Of a DNA stretch of 16,033 bases, positions 1 to 8,516 are shown piece by piece; position 1 is the stretch's first letter, and each line of letters begins with the position of its first letter. A model generated the notes under the pieces. It was not told the origin of the DNA. It saw nothing but the letters and a program-made list of their open reading frames with translations, and made no database searches. The DNA is from Desulfotomaculaceae bacterium (GTDB lineage Bacteria > Bacillota > Desulfotomaculia > Desulfotomaculales > Pelotomaculaceae). The translations under genes and the position numbers were made by a program. The stretch covers positions 1-16,033 of the forward strand of contig JAQVLS010000011.1 of the NCBI GenBank assembly GCA_028704035.1, given 5' to 3'.

Positions 1-65
1 TCGCGGGACAAGTAGGTACGGGCTGAACAGGAGTTTCAAAAGAAATATTGTTATCATTTACGGAG

Positions 66-166
66 AAAGCGCTGCAAAATAAAGACAGTTCGCATGATCG
101 GCGCCTCAGCCCCGGATTAAGGCGCCGGGTGGGGTACGGATGAACTGGCGTATTTTGCAGCGCTTT
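66..166. repeat. 16-bp perfect inverted repeat in the pgk leader
   Basis: The arm AAAGCGCTGCAAAATA at 66-81 is exactly complementary to TATTTTGCAGCGCTTT at 151-166. A second, nested inverted pair lies inside: CGGCGCCT at 99-106 and AGGCGCCG at 120-127. As RNA this would fold into a long two-tier hairpin ending 15 nt before the pgk ribosome binding site. No T-run follows, so it is not a normal intrinsic terminator. It could be an mRNA processing or stability structure at the head of the operon segment, or the ends of a small inserted element. Bases 1-65 show no recognisable gene end. Confidence 0.75.
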
Positions 167-197
167 ATAGAGATTAGGGAAGGGAGGTGTCCCGGCC

Positions 198-1382
198 ATG
201 GTTAAAAAAACTATCAGGGATATTGATGTAAAAGACAAAAGGGTTCTGGTAAGAGTGGACTTTAATGTCCCCCTGGATAAAGACAACCGGGTTTCGGATG
301 ACACCAGGATTATTGAGGCGCTTCCGACGATTAATTATCTTATTGAACATAGTGCAAAAGTAGTTCTTCTATCCCACCTCGGCCGCCCCAAAGGACATAT
401 TGATGAAAAATATAGAATGGATCCTGTGGCCCAAAGACTGTCCGAACTGCTCGGCAGGGAGGTTGCTAAAGTTGACGACTGCGTGGGCGACGTACCGCGT
501 GAAGCCATCGAGCGAATGCAGAGCGGAGACGTGATCCTGCTTGAAAATGTCCGCTTTCACCTGGAAGAAGAAAAAAATGATGAAAAATTCTCACAGCAGC
601 TGGCTGAACTGGCCGATATTTATGTGAATGACGCTTTTGGCACAGCCCATCGCGCCCATGCCTCCACTGCCGGTGTATCCGAGTTTTTGCCTGCGGTGGC
701 AGGTTCTTTAATGGAAAAAGAACTGGATATCCTGGGCCGGCTTTTAATTCACCCGGAGCGGCCTTTTGTAGCAATTATGGGCGGGGCCAAGGTTTCAGAC
801 AAAATCGCTGTTGTCTCAAATCTGCTGGATAAGATAGACACGATGATTATAGGCGGCGGTATGTCCAACACATTCCTGCAGGCGCAGGGTTATGACGTCG
901 GCAAATCACTGTTGGAAACAGATAAGATTGAACTGGCCAAGGGCTTGCTGGCAGAGGCAAAAAATAAAGGAGTAAAGCTGCTCCTGCCTGTGGATGTGGT
1001 CGTGGCGCCGGGCACCGCGCCGGATGCCGAGCAGAAGACCGTCCCGGTCAGTCAGATCCCGGCCGAGTGGATGGCTCTTGATATCGGCCAGGAGACCGTG
1101 ACGGAATTTACCGAGGCCATGAAAACAGCCTATACTATAGTATGGAACGGCCCCATGGGCGTTTTTGAGATGGAGCCGTTCGCCAAAGGCACCGAGGCGA
1201 TCGCGCTGGCCTTGGCCGAAAGCAAGGCTACTACAATAGTTGGTGGTGGGGATTCCGTCTCCGCGATAAAAAAGACCGGTGTCGCGGACAAAATAACCCA
1301 TATCTCAACCGGCGGCGGCGCTGCCCTGGAATTTCTGGAGGGCAAGGTTCTCCCTGGTGTGGCAGTGCTGCTGGATAAATAA
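198..1382 (+). CDS. pgk: Phosphoglycerate kinase
   Basis: This cytoplasmic glycolytic enzyme transfers the acyl phosphate of 1,3-bisphosphoglycerate to ADP, giving 3-phosphoglycerate and ATP. The 394-residue product has the normal bacterial length. Visible signatures are VDFNVPL near residue 20 (D21 and N23, substrate binding), R37, SHLGRPKG at 59-66, ENVRF with R119, AHRAH with R152, GGAKVSDK with K198, NGPMGVFE with E324, and the nucleotide-binding GGGDS at 349-353. Both Rossmann-like domains are complete. The ATG start follows AGGGAGGTG at 181-189 with good spacing. tpiA begins 20 nt downstream, and the order pgk-tpiA-gpmI-eno matches the classical Firmicute triose-phosphate operon. The usual preceding gap gene is not visible in the 197 bases upstream. 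Confidence 0.98.
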   Translation: MVKKTIRDIDVKDKRVLVRVDFNVPLDKDNRVSDDTRIIEALPTINYLIEHSAKVVLLSHLGRPKGHIDEKYRMDPVAQRLSELLGREVAKVDDCVGDVPREAIERMQSGDVILLENVRFHLEEEKNDEKFSQQLAELADIYVNDAFGTAHRAHASTAGVSEFLPAVAGSLMEKELDILGRLLIHPERPFVAIMGGAKVSDKIAVVSNLLDKIDTMIIGGGMSNTFLQAQGYDVGKSLLETDKIELAKGLLAEAKNKGVKLLLPVDVVVAPGTAPDAEQKTVPVSQIPAEWMALDIGQETVTEFTEAMKTAYTIVWNGPMGVFEMEPFAKGTEAIALALAESKATTIVGGGDSVSAIKKTGVADKITHISTGGGAALEFLEGKVLPGVAVLLDK

Positions 1383-1383
1383 C

Positions 1384-1409
1384 GTGTCAAGGGGGTGGTC
1401 TGATGTCAC
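1384..1409. repeat. Possible degenerate REP-like copy carrying the tpiA start signal
   Basis: The pgk-tpiA junction reads GTGTCAAGGGG followed by GTGG and ends in GTCAC. Its first 11 bases match the left part of the palindromic repeats at 2183-2209 (read on the opposite strand) and 10216-10242, apart from one or two positions. The right half matches only loosely. The GGGGGTGG stretch also serves as the tpiA ribosome binding site, and the start codon lies inside the right end. This may be chance similarity. Confidence 0.3.
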
Positions 1410-2173
1410 GCAAACCGGTGATTGCAGGAAACTGGAAAATGTTTAAAACCGTATCCGAAGCTTTGACATTTGTCCGTGGTATCAGGCAGGCGACAGTCGG
1501 GCTGGGGTATGCCGAGGTGGTTTTGTGCCCACCCTTTACCGCCCTGGCGCTGATGTCGGAGGGCCTGCGCGGTTCAGGCATTTCGTTGGGAGCCCAGGAC
1601 GTTTTCTGGGAGGATAAGGGCGCCTTTACCGGGGAAATATCGCCGGTGATGCTGAAAGACGCGGGATGCAGTTATGTAATTGTCGGTCACTCCGAGCGCC
1701 GGCAGTATTTCAGGGAGACCGACGAAAAGGTAAACCGGAAAGTCAAAGCTGTTTTAGGTCACGGGCTGACGCCGATCATGTGTGTCGGCGAGACTCTGGA
1801 CGAGCGGGAGGCGGGCGTTACCGAGAAGATAGTGCGGGCTCAAACCACGGCCGGCCTGGCCGGCCTGGCGCCGGAGCAGGTTGCGGGCATGGTCATTGCT
1901 TACGAGCCGGTCTGGGCTATCGGCACCGGCAGGACCGCTTCAGATGAAGACGCCCAATCAGTGATAGCCTATATCCGGGACATCGTGCGGGAGCAGTGCG
2001 GTGAGACGGCCGCCGGGAACGTGCGCATCCTTTACGGCGGCAGCGTAAAACCTGAAAATACGGCCGGGCTGATGTCCAAAAGAGATATTGACGGGGCCCT
2101 GGTAGGCGGGGCCAGCCTGGAAGTAAAAAGCTTTACGGAAATAATCAAAAGGACGTCCGAAACTAGAAGATAA
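1403..2173 (+). CDS. tpiA: Triose-phosphate isomerase
   Basis: The enzyme interconverts dihydroxyacetone phosphate and glyceraldehyde 3-phosphate in the cytoplasm, normally as a TIM-barrel dimer. The 256-residue product has the usual length. Catalytic residues are all present: N10 and K12 in GNWKM, H96 in VGHSERR, and E168 in [11 protein letters not shown]. The phosphate-binding YGGSVKPEN and the later GALVGGASL segments close the barrel. The ATG at 1403 follows GGGGGTGG at 1391-1398 and gives the expected short N-terminus. It is the second gene of the glycolytic operon, 20 nt after pgk and 55 nt before gpmI. That 55-nt gap holds a REP-like hairpin, so gpmI and eno may be expressed at a different level from pgk and tpiA. 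Confidence 0.98.
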   Translation: MSRKPVIAGNWKMFKTVSEALTFVRGIRQATVGLGYAEVVLCPPFTALALMSEGLRGSGISLGAQDVFWEDKGAFTGEISPVMLKDAGCSYVIVGHSERRQYFRETDEKVNRKVKAVLGHGLTPIMCVGETLDEREAGVTEKIVRAQTTAGLAGLAPEQVAGMVIAYEPVWAIGTGRTASDEDAQSVIAYIRDIVREQCGETAAGNVRILYGGSVKPENTAGLMSKRDIDGALVGGASLEVKSFTEIIKRTSETRR

Positions 2174-2182
2174 ACAAAAACC

Positions 2183-2216
2183 GTGTCAAGAGAACCGACC
2201 CCTTGGCACACTTTTT
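2183..2216 (+). repeat. REP-like palindrome, terminator-like, between tpiA and gpmI
   Basis: The 27-nt palindrome at 2183-2209 has arms GTGTCAAG and CTTGGCAC, which form an 8-bp stem with one G-U pair and an 11-nt loop. ACTTTTT follows to 2216, so the RNA resembles a weak intrinsic terminator or attenuator. The gpmI ribosome binding site starts immediately after. On the opposite strand the 27-mer matches the element at 10216-10242 at 22 of 27 positions, so it is a dispersed repeat and not merely a local hairpin. Confidence 0.7.
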
Positions 2217-2228
2217 GGAGGTAAGGGT

Positions 2229-3773
2229 TTGACATCAGAGGTAAAGCCGCTTGTCCTGGTAATACTGGACGGCTGGGGTGTCGGGGCCCGGGTTGAGGGA
2301 AACGCCATAGCCAGGGCGAGCTTGCCCAATTACAACAGCTTCCTGGAAAAATACCCGCACACAATCCTTGTTTGTGCCGGCGAAGAAGTCGGCCTGCCGG
2401 AGGGTCAGATGGGAAACTCCGAAGTGGGTCACCTGAATATGGGCTCCGGCCGGGTGGTATACCAGGCCCTGACCAGGATTACTAGAGAAATCAGGCTGGG
2501 CGCCTTTTTTCAAAATGAAGTATTGCTTGACGCGATAAATCATGCTAAAGATAACGGCAGCGCCCTGCATTTAATAGGCCTTTTATCAGATGGCGGGGTA
2601 CATAGCCATATCAGCCACCTGTTTGCCCTGCTCGACCTGGCAGCGCGGGAGAACATGCGCAATGTATTTATCCACGCCTTTCTTGACGGGCGTGACGTCC
2701 CGCCGGCCAACGCGAAAGAATATCTCACATCCCTGGAGCAAAAACTAGGAGAAATCGGCTTTGGCGCGGTGGCCACGGTGATGGGGCGCTATTACGGCAT
2801 GGACAGGGACCACCGCTGGGACCGTACCGAGCTGGCTTTTAACGCCATGACCTGCGGCGAGGGGATCCATACGGAAACCGCGCTGAAGGCGGTTGAACGC
2901 GGCTACTACAGAAATGAGACCGATGAATTTATTCAACCTACCGTTATTATCCATAGCTCCGGCGACGCCCTGGGCAACATAACCAGCGGTGACGCCGTCA
3001 TTTTCTTTAATTTCCGGCCGGACCGGGCCCGCCAAATCACCAGGGCTTTTACCGACAGGGATTTTAAAAACTTTACCAGAAAAAACGGGTACCCGGGCGT
3101 GCATTTTACCTGCTTGACCCTTTACGATAAAAACATCGACGCGCCGGTAGCTTTTAAACCACAGTCTTTAAAAAACACACTGGGAGAAGTGCTGAGCCAA
3201 AACGGCATTCGTCAGTTGCGTCTGGCTGAGACCGAAAAATACGCGCACGTCACATTTTTTTTCAATGGCGGTGTGGAAGAACCGAACCTGCTCGAAGAGA
3301 GGATCCTTGTCTCCTCGCCGAAAGTAGCCACCTATGACCTCAAGCCGGAAATGAGCGCGCGTGAGGTAACCGGCAGTTTTCTAGATGTGATAAAAGAAGG
3401 CCGGTTCGAAGTGATCATCATGAATTACGCCAACTCCGATATGGTGGGGCATACCGGGGACATGCGCGCCACAATCAAGGCGCTGGAAGTTGTGGACAGC
3501 TGTATGGGGAAGGTGGTACAGGCTGTCCTGGACAGGGACGGCATGGTCCTAATCACCGCCGATCACGGCAACGCCGATGAGATGGAGGATAGCGAGGGCA
3601 ACATTGTCACCGCCCACACCACTAACCCGGTGCCCTTTATATTTGTCAGGCGGGATGTTGAAGGTGTCAGCCTGCGGGAAGGCAGCCTGCGGGATATAGC
3701 CCCCACTATCCTGCAATTGCTGGGAATACCCAAGCCGGCGGAGATGACCGGAAATACACTAATAATAACTTAA
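2229..3773 (+). CDS. gpmI: 2,3-bisphosphoglycerate-independent phosphoglycerate mutase
   Basis: This Mn2+-dependent enzyme of the alkaline-phosphatase superfamily converts 3-phosphoglycerate to 2-phosphoglycerate. The 514 residues are the normal length for this type. The N-terminal metal site is LDGWG with D14, and the phosphoserine nucleophile S64 lies in GNSEVGHLNMGSGR. Further conserved blocks are FLDGRDVPP, MGRYYGMDRDHRWDR, FNFRPDRARQ, NYANSDMVGHTGD and TADHGNADEME, with a final AHTTNPVPF. The start is a TTG at 2229 after GGAGG at 2217-2221; no ATG or GTG fits as well. The stop codon overlaps the eno ribosome binding site region, indicating tight coupling to eno. Such enzymes are often pH- and Mn2+-sensitive in spore formers, which is family knowledge and not seen here. 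Confidence 0.98.
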   Translation: MTSEVKPLVLVILDGWGVGARVEGNAIARASLPNYNSFLEKYPHTILVCAGEEVGLPEGQMGNSEVGHLNMGSGRVVYQALTRITREIRLGAFFQNEVLLDAINHAKDNGSALHLIGLLSDGGVHSHISHLFALLDLAARENMRNVFIHAFLDGRDVPPANAKEYLTSLEQKLGEIGFGAVATVMGRYYGMDRDHRWDRTELAFNAMTCGEGIHTETALKAVERGYYRNETDEFIQPTVIIHSSGDALGNITSGDAVIFFNFRPDRARQITRAFTDRDFKNFTRKNGYPGVHFTCLTLYDKNIDAPVAFKPQSLKNTLGEVLSQNGIRQLRLAETEKYAHVTFFFNGGVEEPNLLEERILVSSPKVATYDLKPEMSAREVTGSFLDVIKEGRFEVIIMNYANSDMVGHTGDMRATIKALEVVDSCMGKVVQAVLDRDGMVLITADHGNADEMEDSEGNIVTAHTTNPVPFIFVRRDVEGVSLREGSLRDIAPTILQLLGIPKPAEMTGNTLIIT

Positions 3774-3780
3774 GGAGTGA

Positions 3781-5073
<1,293 letters not shown>

Positions 5074-5101
5074 TTACCTTAAATACCTAAAATAGTTATT
5101 G

Positions 5102-5130
5102 TTGACACCTGGAATTCTTTATATTATAAT
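5102..5130 (+). promoter_or_regulatory. Consensus housekeeping promoter for rplM-rpsI
   Basis: TTGACA at 5102-5107 and TATAAT at 5125-5130 are both perfect, separated by exactly 17 bp. Transcription should begin near 5137, leaving a leader of about 50 nt before rplM. Firmicute rplM operons can carry an autoregulatory L13 leader, but I see no convincing structure in this short leader. Confidence 0.92.
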
Positions 5131-5187
5131 GTTGGTTGTGGCTTTTAAGCTTTGTCTGTTTATATCTGAGGAGGGAAATTCTTTATT

Positions 5188-5622
5188 ATGAAGACCTTTA
5201 TGGCCAAGCCTAGCGATATGAAAAACCGCAAGTGGTACATACTGGACGCCGATGGTAAGGTTTTGGGCAGGCTTGCCGTGGAGGCAGCCAAGATCCTGCG
5301 CGGAAAACACAAGCCGGATTTCACACCGCATATTGACACAGGTGACCATGTGATTGTGATCAACGCAGAGAAAATTAAATTAACCGGCAATAAGTTAAAA
5401 ACTAAAAAATACTACAGACATTCCGGGTATCCTGGTGGTCTTAAAGTTGTCGATTATGAAACACTGATGAAAACCAGACCTGAGTTGGCCGTGGAAAAAG
5501 CAATTACCGGCATGTTGCCGCACAACCGGCTGGGAGCAGGTATGGCCAGGAAGCTCAAAGTATATAAGGGTCCCGAGCATCCGCACCAGTCGCAAAAACC
5601 CGAAGCCAGGCAGATGCAGTAG
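5188..5622 (+). CDS. rplM: 50S ribosomal protein L13
   Basis: L13 is an early-assembly protein of the large ribosomal subunit. The 144-residue product has the standard length and family pattern: [15 protein letters not shown] near 25-39, the basic [16 protein letters not shown] segment, [12 protein letters not shown], the [12 protein letters not shown] block and a C-terminal [21 protein letters not shown]. The ATG at 5188 follows GAGGAGGG at 5168-5175, a slightly long spacing of 12 nt. It is cotranscribed with rpsI, which starts 19 nt after its stop, and is driven by the consensus promoter at 5102-5130. In B. subtilis this pair follows truA; here it follows eno, so the left border is rearranged. 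Confidence 0.98.
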   Translation: MKTFMAKPSDMKNRKWYILDADGKVLGRLAVEAAKILRGKHKPDFTPHIDTGDHVIVINAEKIKLTGNKLKTKKYYRHSGYPGGLKVVDYETLMKTRPELAVEKAITGMLPHNRLGAGMARKLKVYKGPEHPHQSQKPEARQMQ

Positions 5623-5641
5623 GGGAAGGAGGAATAAAAAA

Positions 5642-6034
5642 TTGGCACAGGTTATGTTTTACGGCACCGGACGCAGGAAAAACTCGGTGGCAAGGGTGTT
5701 CCTGATACCCGGTGAAGGCAATGTAATTATTAACAACAAGCCGATTAGCGAGTATTTTGGCCGCCGGACACTGGAAATGGTTGTCCGCCAACCGATAGAA
5801 TTGACGGGAGCTGATTCCCGCTTTGATATCCGGGCCAAAGTTCTGGGCGGCGGCATCAGCGGCCAGGCCGGCGCGATCAAGATGGGTATTGCCCGCGCCC
5901 TGACCCAGGCAGATCCCAATCTTCGTCCCCTTTTAAAAAAGGCCGGTTTTCTGACCAGGGATCCACGCATGAAAGAGCGCCGGAAATACGGCCTCAAGAA
6001 AGCCCGCAAGGCTTCACAATTTAGCAAGCGTTAA
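5642..6034 (+). CDS. rpsI: 30S ribosomal protein S9
   Basis: S9 is a small-subunit protein whose basic C-terminal tail reaches the P-site tRNA. The 130-residue product has the normal length. Family features are the N-terminal [15 protein letters not shown], the middle [19 protein letters not shown], and the tail [18 protein letters not shown] ending in the diagnostic SKR. Translation starts at TTG 5642, nine nt after AAGGAGG (5626-5632). It is the second and last gene of the rplM-rpsI operon and is followed within a few bases by a strong terminator. Confidence 0.98.
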   Translation: MAQVMFYGTGRRKNSVARVFLIPGEGNVIINNKPISEYFGRRTLEMVVRQPIELTGADSRFDIRAKVLGGGISGQAGAIKMGIARALTQADPNLRPLLKKAGFLTRDPRMKERRKYGLKKARKASQFSKR

Positions 6035-6036
6035 TC

Positions 6037-6062
6037 AAAAGGAAGGAAAACCTTCCTTTTTT
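6037..6062 (+). terminator. Intrinsic terminator of rplM-rpsI
   Basis: AAAAGGAAGG at 6037-6046 pairs with CCTTCCTTTT at 6051-6060 around an AAAA loop, and the T-run continues to 6062. It begins directly after the rpsI stop codon. Confidence 0.9.
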
Positions 6063-6063
6063 G

Positions 6064-6092
6064 TTACAAAATATGATGTAATCGTTTATAAT
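6064..6092 (+). promoter_or_regulatory. Possible promoter for amj
   Basis: A perfect TATAAT lies at 6087-6092. A weak -35 candidate, TTACAA at 6064-6069, sits 17 bp upstream and abuts the rpsI terminator. B. subtilis amj is under the ECF factor sigma-M; I see no clear sigma-M site here. Confidence 0.45.
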
Positions 6093-6123
6093 TTTAAACA
6101 GATATATTTTTGGGGTGGAAACG

Positions 6124-6993
6124 GTGGACCGTTTACTTTTTGTCTTTCTGCTTACTGCTTTTATCAACCTGGTCAATACTTTAACCCGCAGCTCCCGTCT
6201 TTCAGGAGTGAGGACGAAGCACCTGGCTACCGCCATCTCGCTTTTTAGTGTCGTTTACCTGGCGGCCAGTTTTGCCAACACCCTTCAGGCCCCCCTGTTG
6301 GCCTCGACAGTAGAGAGTACTATCGAAAACGCTTATAATCAATCCCTGCTAATATCTCCGGGCAGCGTCATCGAGAGTCCGTTATACCAGGAAACACTGG
6401 TAGAATTGAGCCGCAAGCTCCGCTTTGTTATCCTGGGCGCCACACTTGGCACGGCAGCAGGTATTTTGGTGATCCCCAGTTTTGTCACTTCTTTTTCCAA
6501 CGCGATTAGAACATTCGGCCAGACCGGCTCAGTATTCAAGGTAATATTCCTCTTTTTCATAACAATGTTTAAGCCGGGCAGCGGCATGCTCAGATTCAGG
6601 ATGTCCTCTTGGGATACGTTCCGAAAGTTGCTTACTAGAAAAATGAGCATCCCTAAAGGTTTTCTTTACTGGAACCTGGCCAGCTACAGCCTGTGGACGG
6701 TCAACGTGCTGTCCGGTCTATATGCCGGCGCCCTTTACCCGGAATTTCGCTCAACTGCGGTGTTGATGGCTTCCATAGTAGGCAACGCCGCTATTGTCGT
6801 CAACGTGATGATGGTTGACCCTCTCCTGGCCAGGGTAACTGATGACGTGGCCAGCGGGGTAAAAGACGAAATAGAATTAAAGCAGATTATTTTTTTCCTC
6901 GCCATTTCCAATCTGCTGGGCACACTTTTAAGCCAGGCTGTATTTGAGCCTGTGGCCTGGGGCCTGCAGTATCTAACCAGGTGGATTACTTAA
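6124..6993 (+). CDS. amj: Lipid II flippase, Amj family
   Basis: The product resembles Amj (formerly DUF2837), an integral membrane protein that moves lipid-linked peptidoglycan precursor across the cytoplasmic membrane as an alternative to MurJ. I chose the GTG at 6124 because GGGGTGG at 6112-6118 lies just upstream; the GTG at 6115 would overlap that site. This gives 289 residues. The hydrophobic N-terminus LLFVFLLTAFINLVNTLTR runs into a conserved SSRLSGVRTKHLATA stretch. Later hydrophobic segments include ILGATLGTAAGILVIPSF, IFLFFITMF, a YWNLASYSLWTVNVLSGLY segment, VLMASIVGNAAIVVNV and IIFFLAISNLLGTLL, about six helices in all. It precedes the amidase cwlD, which fits an envelope role. 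Family assignment is by recalled sequence pattern. Confidence 0.8.
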   Translation: MDRLLFVFLLTAFINLVNTLTRSSRLSGVRTKHLATAISLFSVVYLAASFANTLQAPLLASTVESTIENAYNQSLLISPGSVIESPLYQETLVELSRKLRFVILGATLGTAAGILVIPSFVTSFSNAIRTFGQTGSVFKVIFLFFITMFKPGSGMLRFRMSSWDTFRKLLTRKMSIPKGFLYWNLASYSLWTVNVLSGLYAGALYPEFRSTAVLMASIVGNAAIVVNVMMVDPLLARVTDDVASGVKDEIELKQIIFFLAISNLLGTLLSQAVFEPVAWGLQYLTRWIT

Positions 6994-7085
6994 AGAAGCA
7001 GCGCAGGCACCCTATCCCGCTCGAACGAACTTGTACCTCTTTTTCTCCTCTCTCGCTCATCTCAAGATCAAAACCACTAAATTTT

Positions 7086-7115
7086 TTCATATTATCACGG
7101 CAGCAATCATACCAT
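7086..7115 (+). promoter_or_regulatory. Sigma-E-type (mother-cell) promoter for cwlD
   Basis: TTCATATT at 7086-7093 and CATACCAT at 7108-7115 are 14 bp apart. The B. subtilis sigma-E consensus is about TCATATT, 13-15 bp, CATACANT, so only one defined position differs. It lies 31 bp before the cwlD TTG start, which places the likely transcript start just ahead of the ribosome binding site. This fits known sigma-E control of cwlD in Bacillus. Confidence 0.75.
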
Positions 7116-7145
7116 AATAAGGAAGAAACAGAAAGGGGAATCTCT

Positions 7146-7961
7146 TTGTCTTCCGTTATTATAAAAACGATTAGAATCAGGAAGCGGTATCTGGCTGCTC
7201 TGGCGCTCCTGGCTTTCCTTTCTTTCTACCTGACCAGAGCCCAGAATGACAGGGCTGAAAGACAGGTTGTTGAAGCTATGTCCCAGGCGCTAGCCAGCAG
7301 GGTGATCGTGGTGGATTCCGGCCACGGCGGTGTTGACCCGGGCGTAGTGGGGAAAGGCGGGGCCCAGGAAAAAGAAATTACCCTGGCGGTGGGTAAGCTG
7401 TTGGCGGACAACCTGGCCCAGGCCGGCGCTATGGCCCTGATGACCAGGGAAACAGACAGCGACCTCAGTGATCCGGCTACAGCCGGAGTGACGGCAAAAA
7501 AGAGGGAAGACCTGGAAAGGCGGGTAGCTGTCGCCAACGATAACAGGGCTGATCTATATATCAGCGTCCATGTGAACAGTTCTCCCGACGCCAGCCGCAG
7601 CGGCGCCCAGGTTTATTACCAGCCGGGGGCAATCCATGGCGGAAAAGCCGGCCGGCATATTCAGTCAGAGCTTTCCAAAGTTTTAAAAAGCACTGATCGC
7701 CAGCCTACGGAGGTGGATTACTACATTACCAGAAACACGTCAATGGCCGCAGTGGTGGTGGAGGTAGGGTATATTTCCAATGGAGCCGAGGAAAAGCTGC
7801 TGTTGGACCCGAACTACCAAAGCAAGCTGGCCTGGGCCATATATGCGGGGGCTGTGAAGTATTTTGCCGTGGAAAACCCTCCCGCCCAGAAACCGCCGGG
7901 AAATGAAAGGGTCATTCAAACTTTCAAAGAGATGGAGAAGCAGATATTGAAGGAGCCTTGA
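7146..7961 (+). CDS. cwlD: Spore-cortex N-acetylmuramoyl-L-alanine amidase CwlD
   Basis: CwlD is an Amidase_3 zinc hydrolase that removes the peptide stem from muramic acid, the first step towards muramic delta-lactam in spore cortex. The TTG at 7146 follows AAAGGGG at 7132-7138 and gives 271 residues; the frame stays open upstream to 6981 but would add an unlikely non-hydrophobic leader. Residues 15-29 form an N-terminal membrane anchor after a basic stretch (RIRKR). The catalytic domain shows H60 in DSGHGG, E75 in QEKEIT, H142 in SVHVNSS and the catalytic E206 in VVVEVGYISN. No separate cell-wall-binding domain is visible. A sigma-E-like promoter precedes it and a strong terminator follows. 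Confidence 0.93.
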   Translation: MSSVIIKTIRIRKRYLAALALLAFLSFYLTRAQNDRAERQVVEAMSQALASRVIVVDSGHGGVDPGVVGKGGAQEKEITLAVGKLLADNLAQAGAMALMTRETDSDLSDPATAGVTAKKREDLERRVAVANDNRADLYISVHVNSSPDASRSGAQVYYQPGAIHGGKAGRHIQSELSKVLKSTDRQPTEVDYYITRNTSMAAVVVEVGYISNGAEEKLLLDPNYQSKLAWAIYAGAVKYFAVENPPAQKPPGNERVIQTFKEMEKQILKEP

Positions 7962-8000
7962 CACTGCCCATGCCTAAAGGCAGGGGATTCCTGGGGAATG

Positions 8001-8032
8001 AACGAGACAGTGATTTTTCACTGTCTCGTTTT
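8001..8032 (+). terminator. Intrinsic terminator after cwlD
   Basis: AACGAGACAGTGA at 8001-8013 is perfectly complementary to TCACTGTCTCGTT at 8018-8030. The 13-bp stem has a TTTT loop and runs into a short T-run ending at 8032. Confidence 0.9.
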
Positions 8033-8088
8033 GTGATATTTTGTCGGATGTTGCCATTAATAACTTGCCGTGGAAATGATTTTTTTTG

Positions 8089-8117
8089 TTGACATGTTAT
8101 TACCATTTTGCTAATAT
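8089..8117 (+). promoter_or_regulatory. Strong promoter for the DUF1659-DUF2922-YvrJ operon
   Basis: A perfect TTGACA at 8089-8094 is 17 bp from TAATAT at 8112-8117. TG at 8109-8110 adds an extended -10 element. The expected transcript start is near 8124, giving a leader of about 120 nt before the first small gene. Confidence 0.85.
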
Positions 8118-8133
8118 AGCAGTAGAACATATG

Positions 8134-8183
8134 TTTGGGGCGGGCAAATATATAACATTTACCTGCCCCAAATGTTTTATTTT
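8134..8183 (+). terminator. Attenuator-like hairpin in the small-protein operon leader
   Basis: TTTGGGGCGGG at 8134-8144 pairs with CCTGCCCCAAA at 8162-8172, an 11-bp stem with one G-U pair and a 17-nt A/T-rich loop. TGTTTTATTTT follows. It lies about 10 nt after the predicted transcript start and before the first gene, so it may be an attenuator or the end of a short transcript of about 60 nt. No alternative antiterminator pairing was identified. Confidence 0.6.
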
Positions 8184-8247
8184 GCCCCCTCAAACAACAT
8201 TAAGAGATGAAGGTGAAAAAGCCTTCACCAGATAAGGAGGTGAAATA

Positions 8248-8472
8248 GTGGCAATAAACAAGGTTCCCACAGGTTCTGTGCTCAAGCTGGTATTCAATGT
8301 TGGAATTGGCAACAATGGCAACCCGGTTTTTCGCACCAAAAGCCTGAACAATGTAAAGTCCACCGCGACTGATCAGGATCTTTTCGACGTAGCCGCAACG
8401 GTTGCCGATATGATGGATTACACGCTAAGCGGTATTTCCCGCGTCGACAACGCCCAGCTGGCAGAGGACTAA
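8248..8472 (+). CDS. DUF1659 family small protein
   Basis: This is a 74-residue protein of unknown function. Its pattern VLKLVFNVGIGNNGNPVFRTKS followed by a helix-like DLFDVAATVADMMDY fits DUF1659, a family of small Firmicute proteins that commonly sit beside DUF2922 and YvrJ genes. There is no signal peptide, membrane segment, cysteine or catalytic motif. A beta-hairpin, helix, beta arrangement is suggested by the alternating pattern. The GTG start at 8248 follows a full AAGGAGGTGA at 8234-8243, implying high expression. It is the first gene of a three-gene operon; DUF2922 starts 44 nt downstream across an A/T-rich gap holding the palindrome AATTATTAATAATT (8481-8494). The family name is recalled from pattern; no function is claimed. 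Confidence 0.85.
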   Translation: MAINKVPTGSVLKLVFNVGIGNNGNPVFRTKSLNNVKSTATDQDLFDVAATVADMMDYTLSGISRVDNAQLAED

Positions 8473-8516
8473 TATACGCTAATTATTAATAATTATTGTA
8501 GAAAGGAGGGAGCGTA

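Noticed and set aside
2..82. Open frame tail at the very start that could be the end of gap
   Set aside because: The 26 residues do not resemble a glyceraldehyde-3-phosphate dehydrogenase C-terminus and the frame ends inside the inverted repeat.
5137..5187. L13 autoregulatory leader RNA before rplM
   Set aside because: Position fits the known class, but I could not find a supporting structure in the short leader.
6981..7145. Longer N-terminus for CwlD starting at 6981, overlapping amj
   Set aside because: The extra 55 residues have no family match, start inside amj, and include the sigma-E promoter; TTG 7146 has a good ribosome binding site directly before the membrane anchor.
8001..8040. 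CRISPR-like or transposon end repeat near the cwlD terminator
   Set aside because: It is a single perfect hairpin with a T-run, fully explained as an intrinsic terminator.
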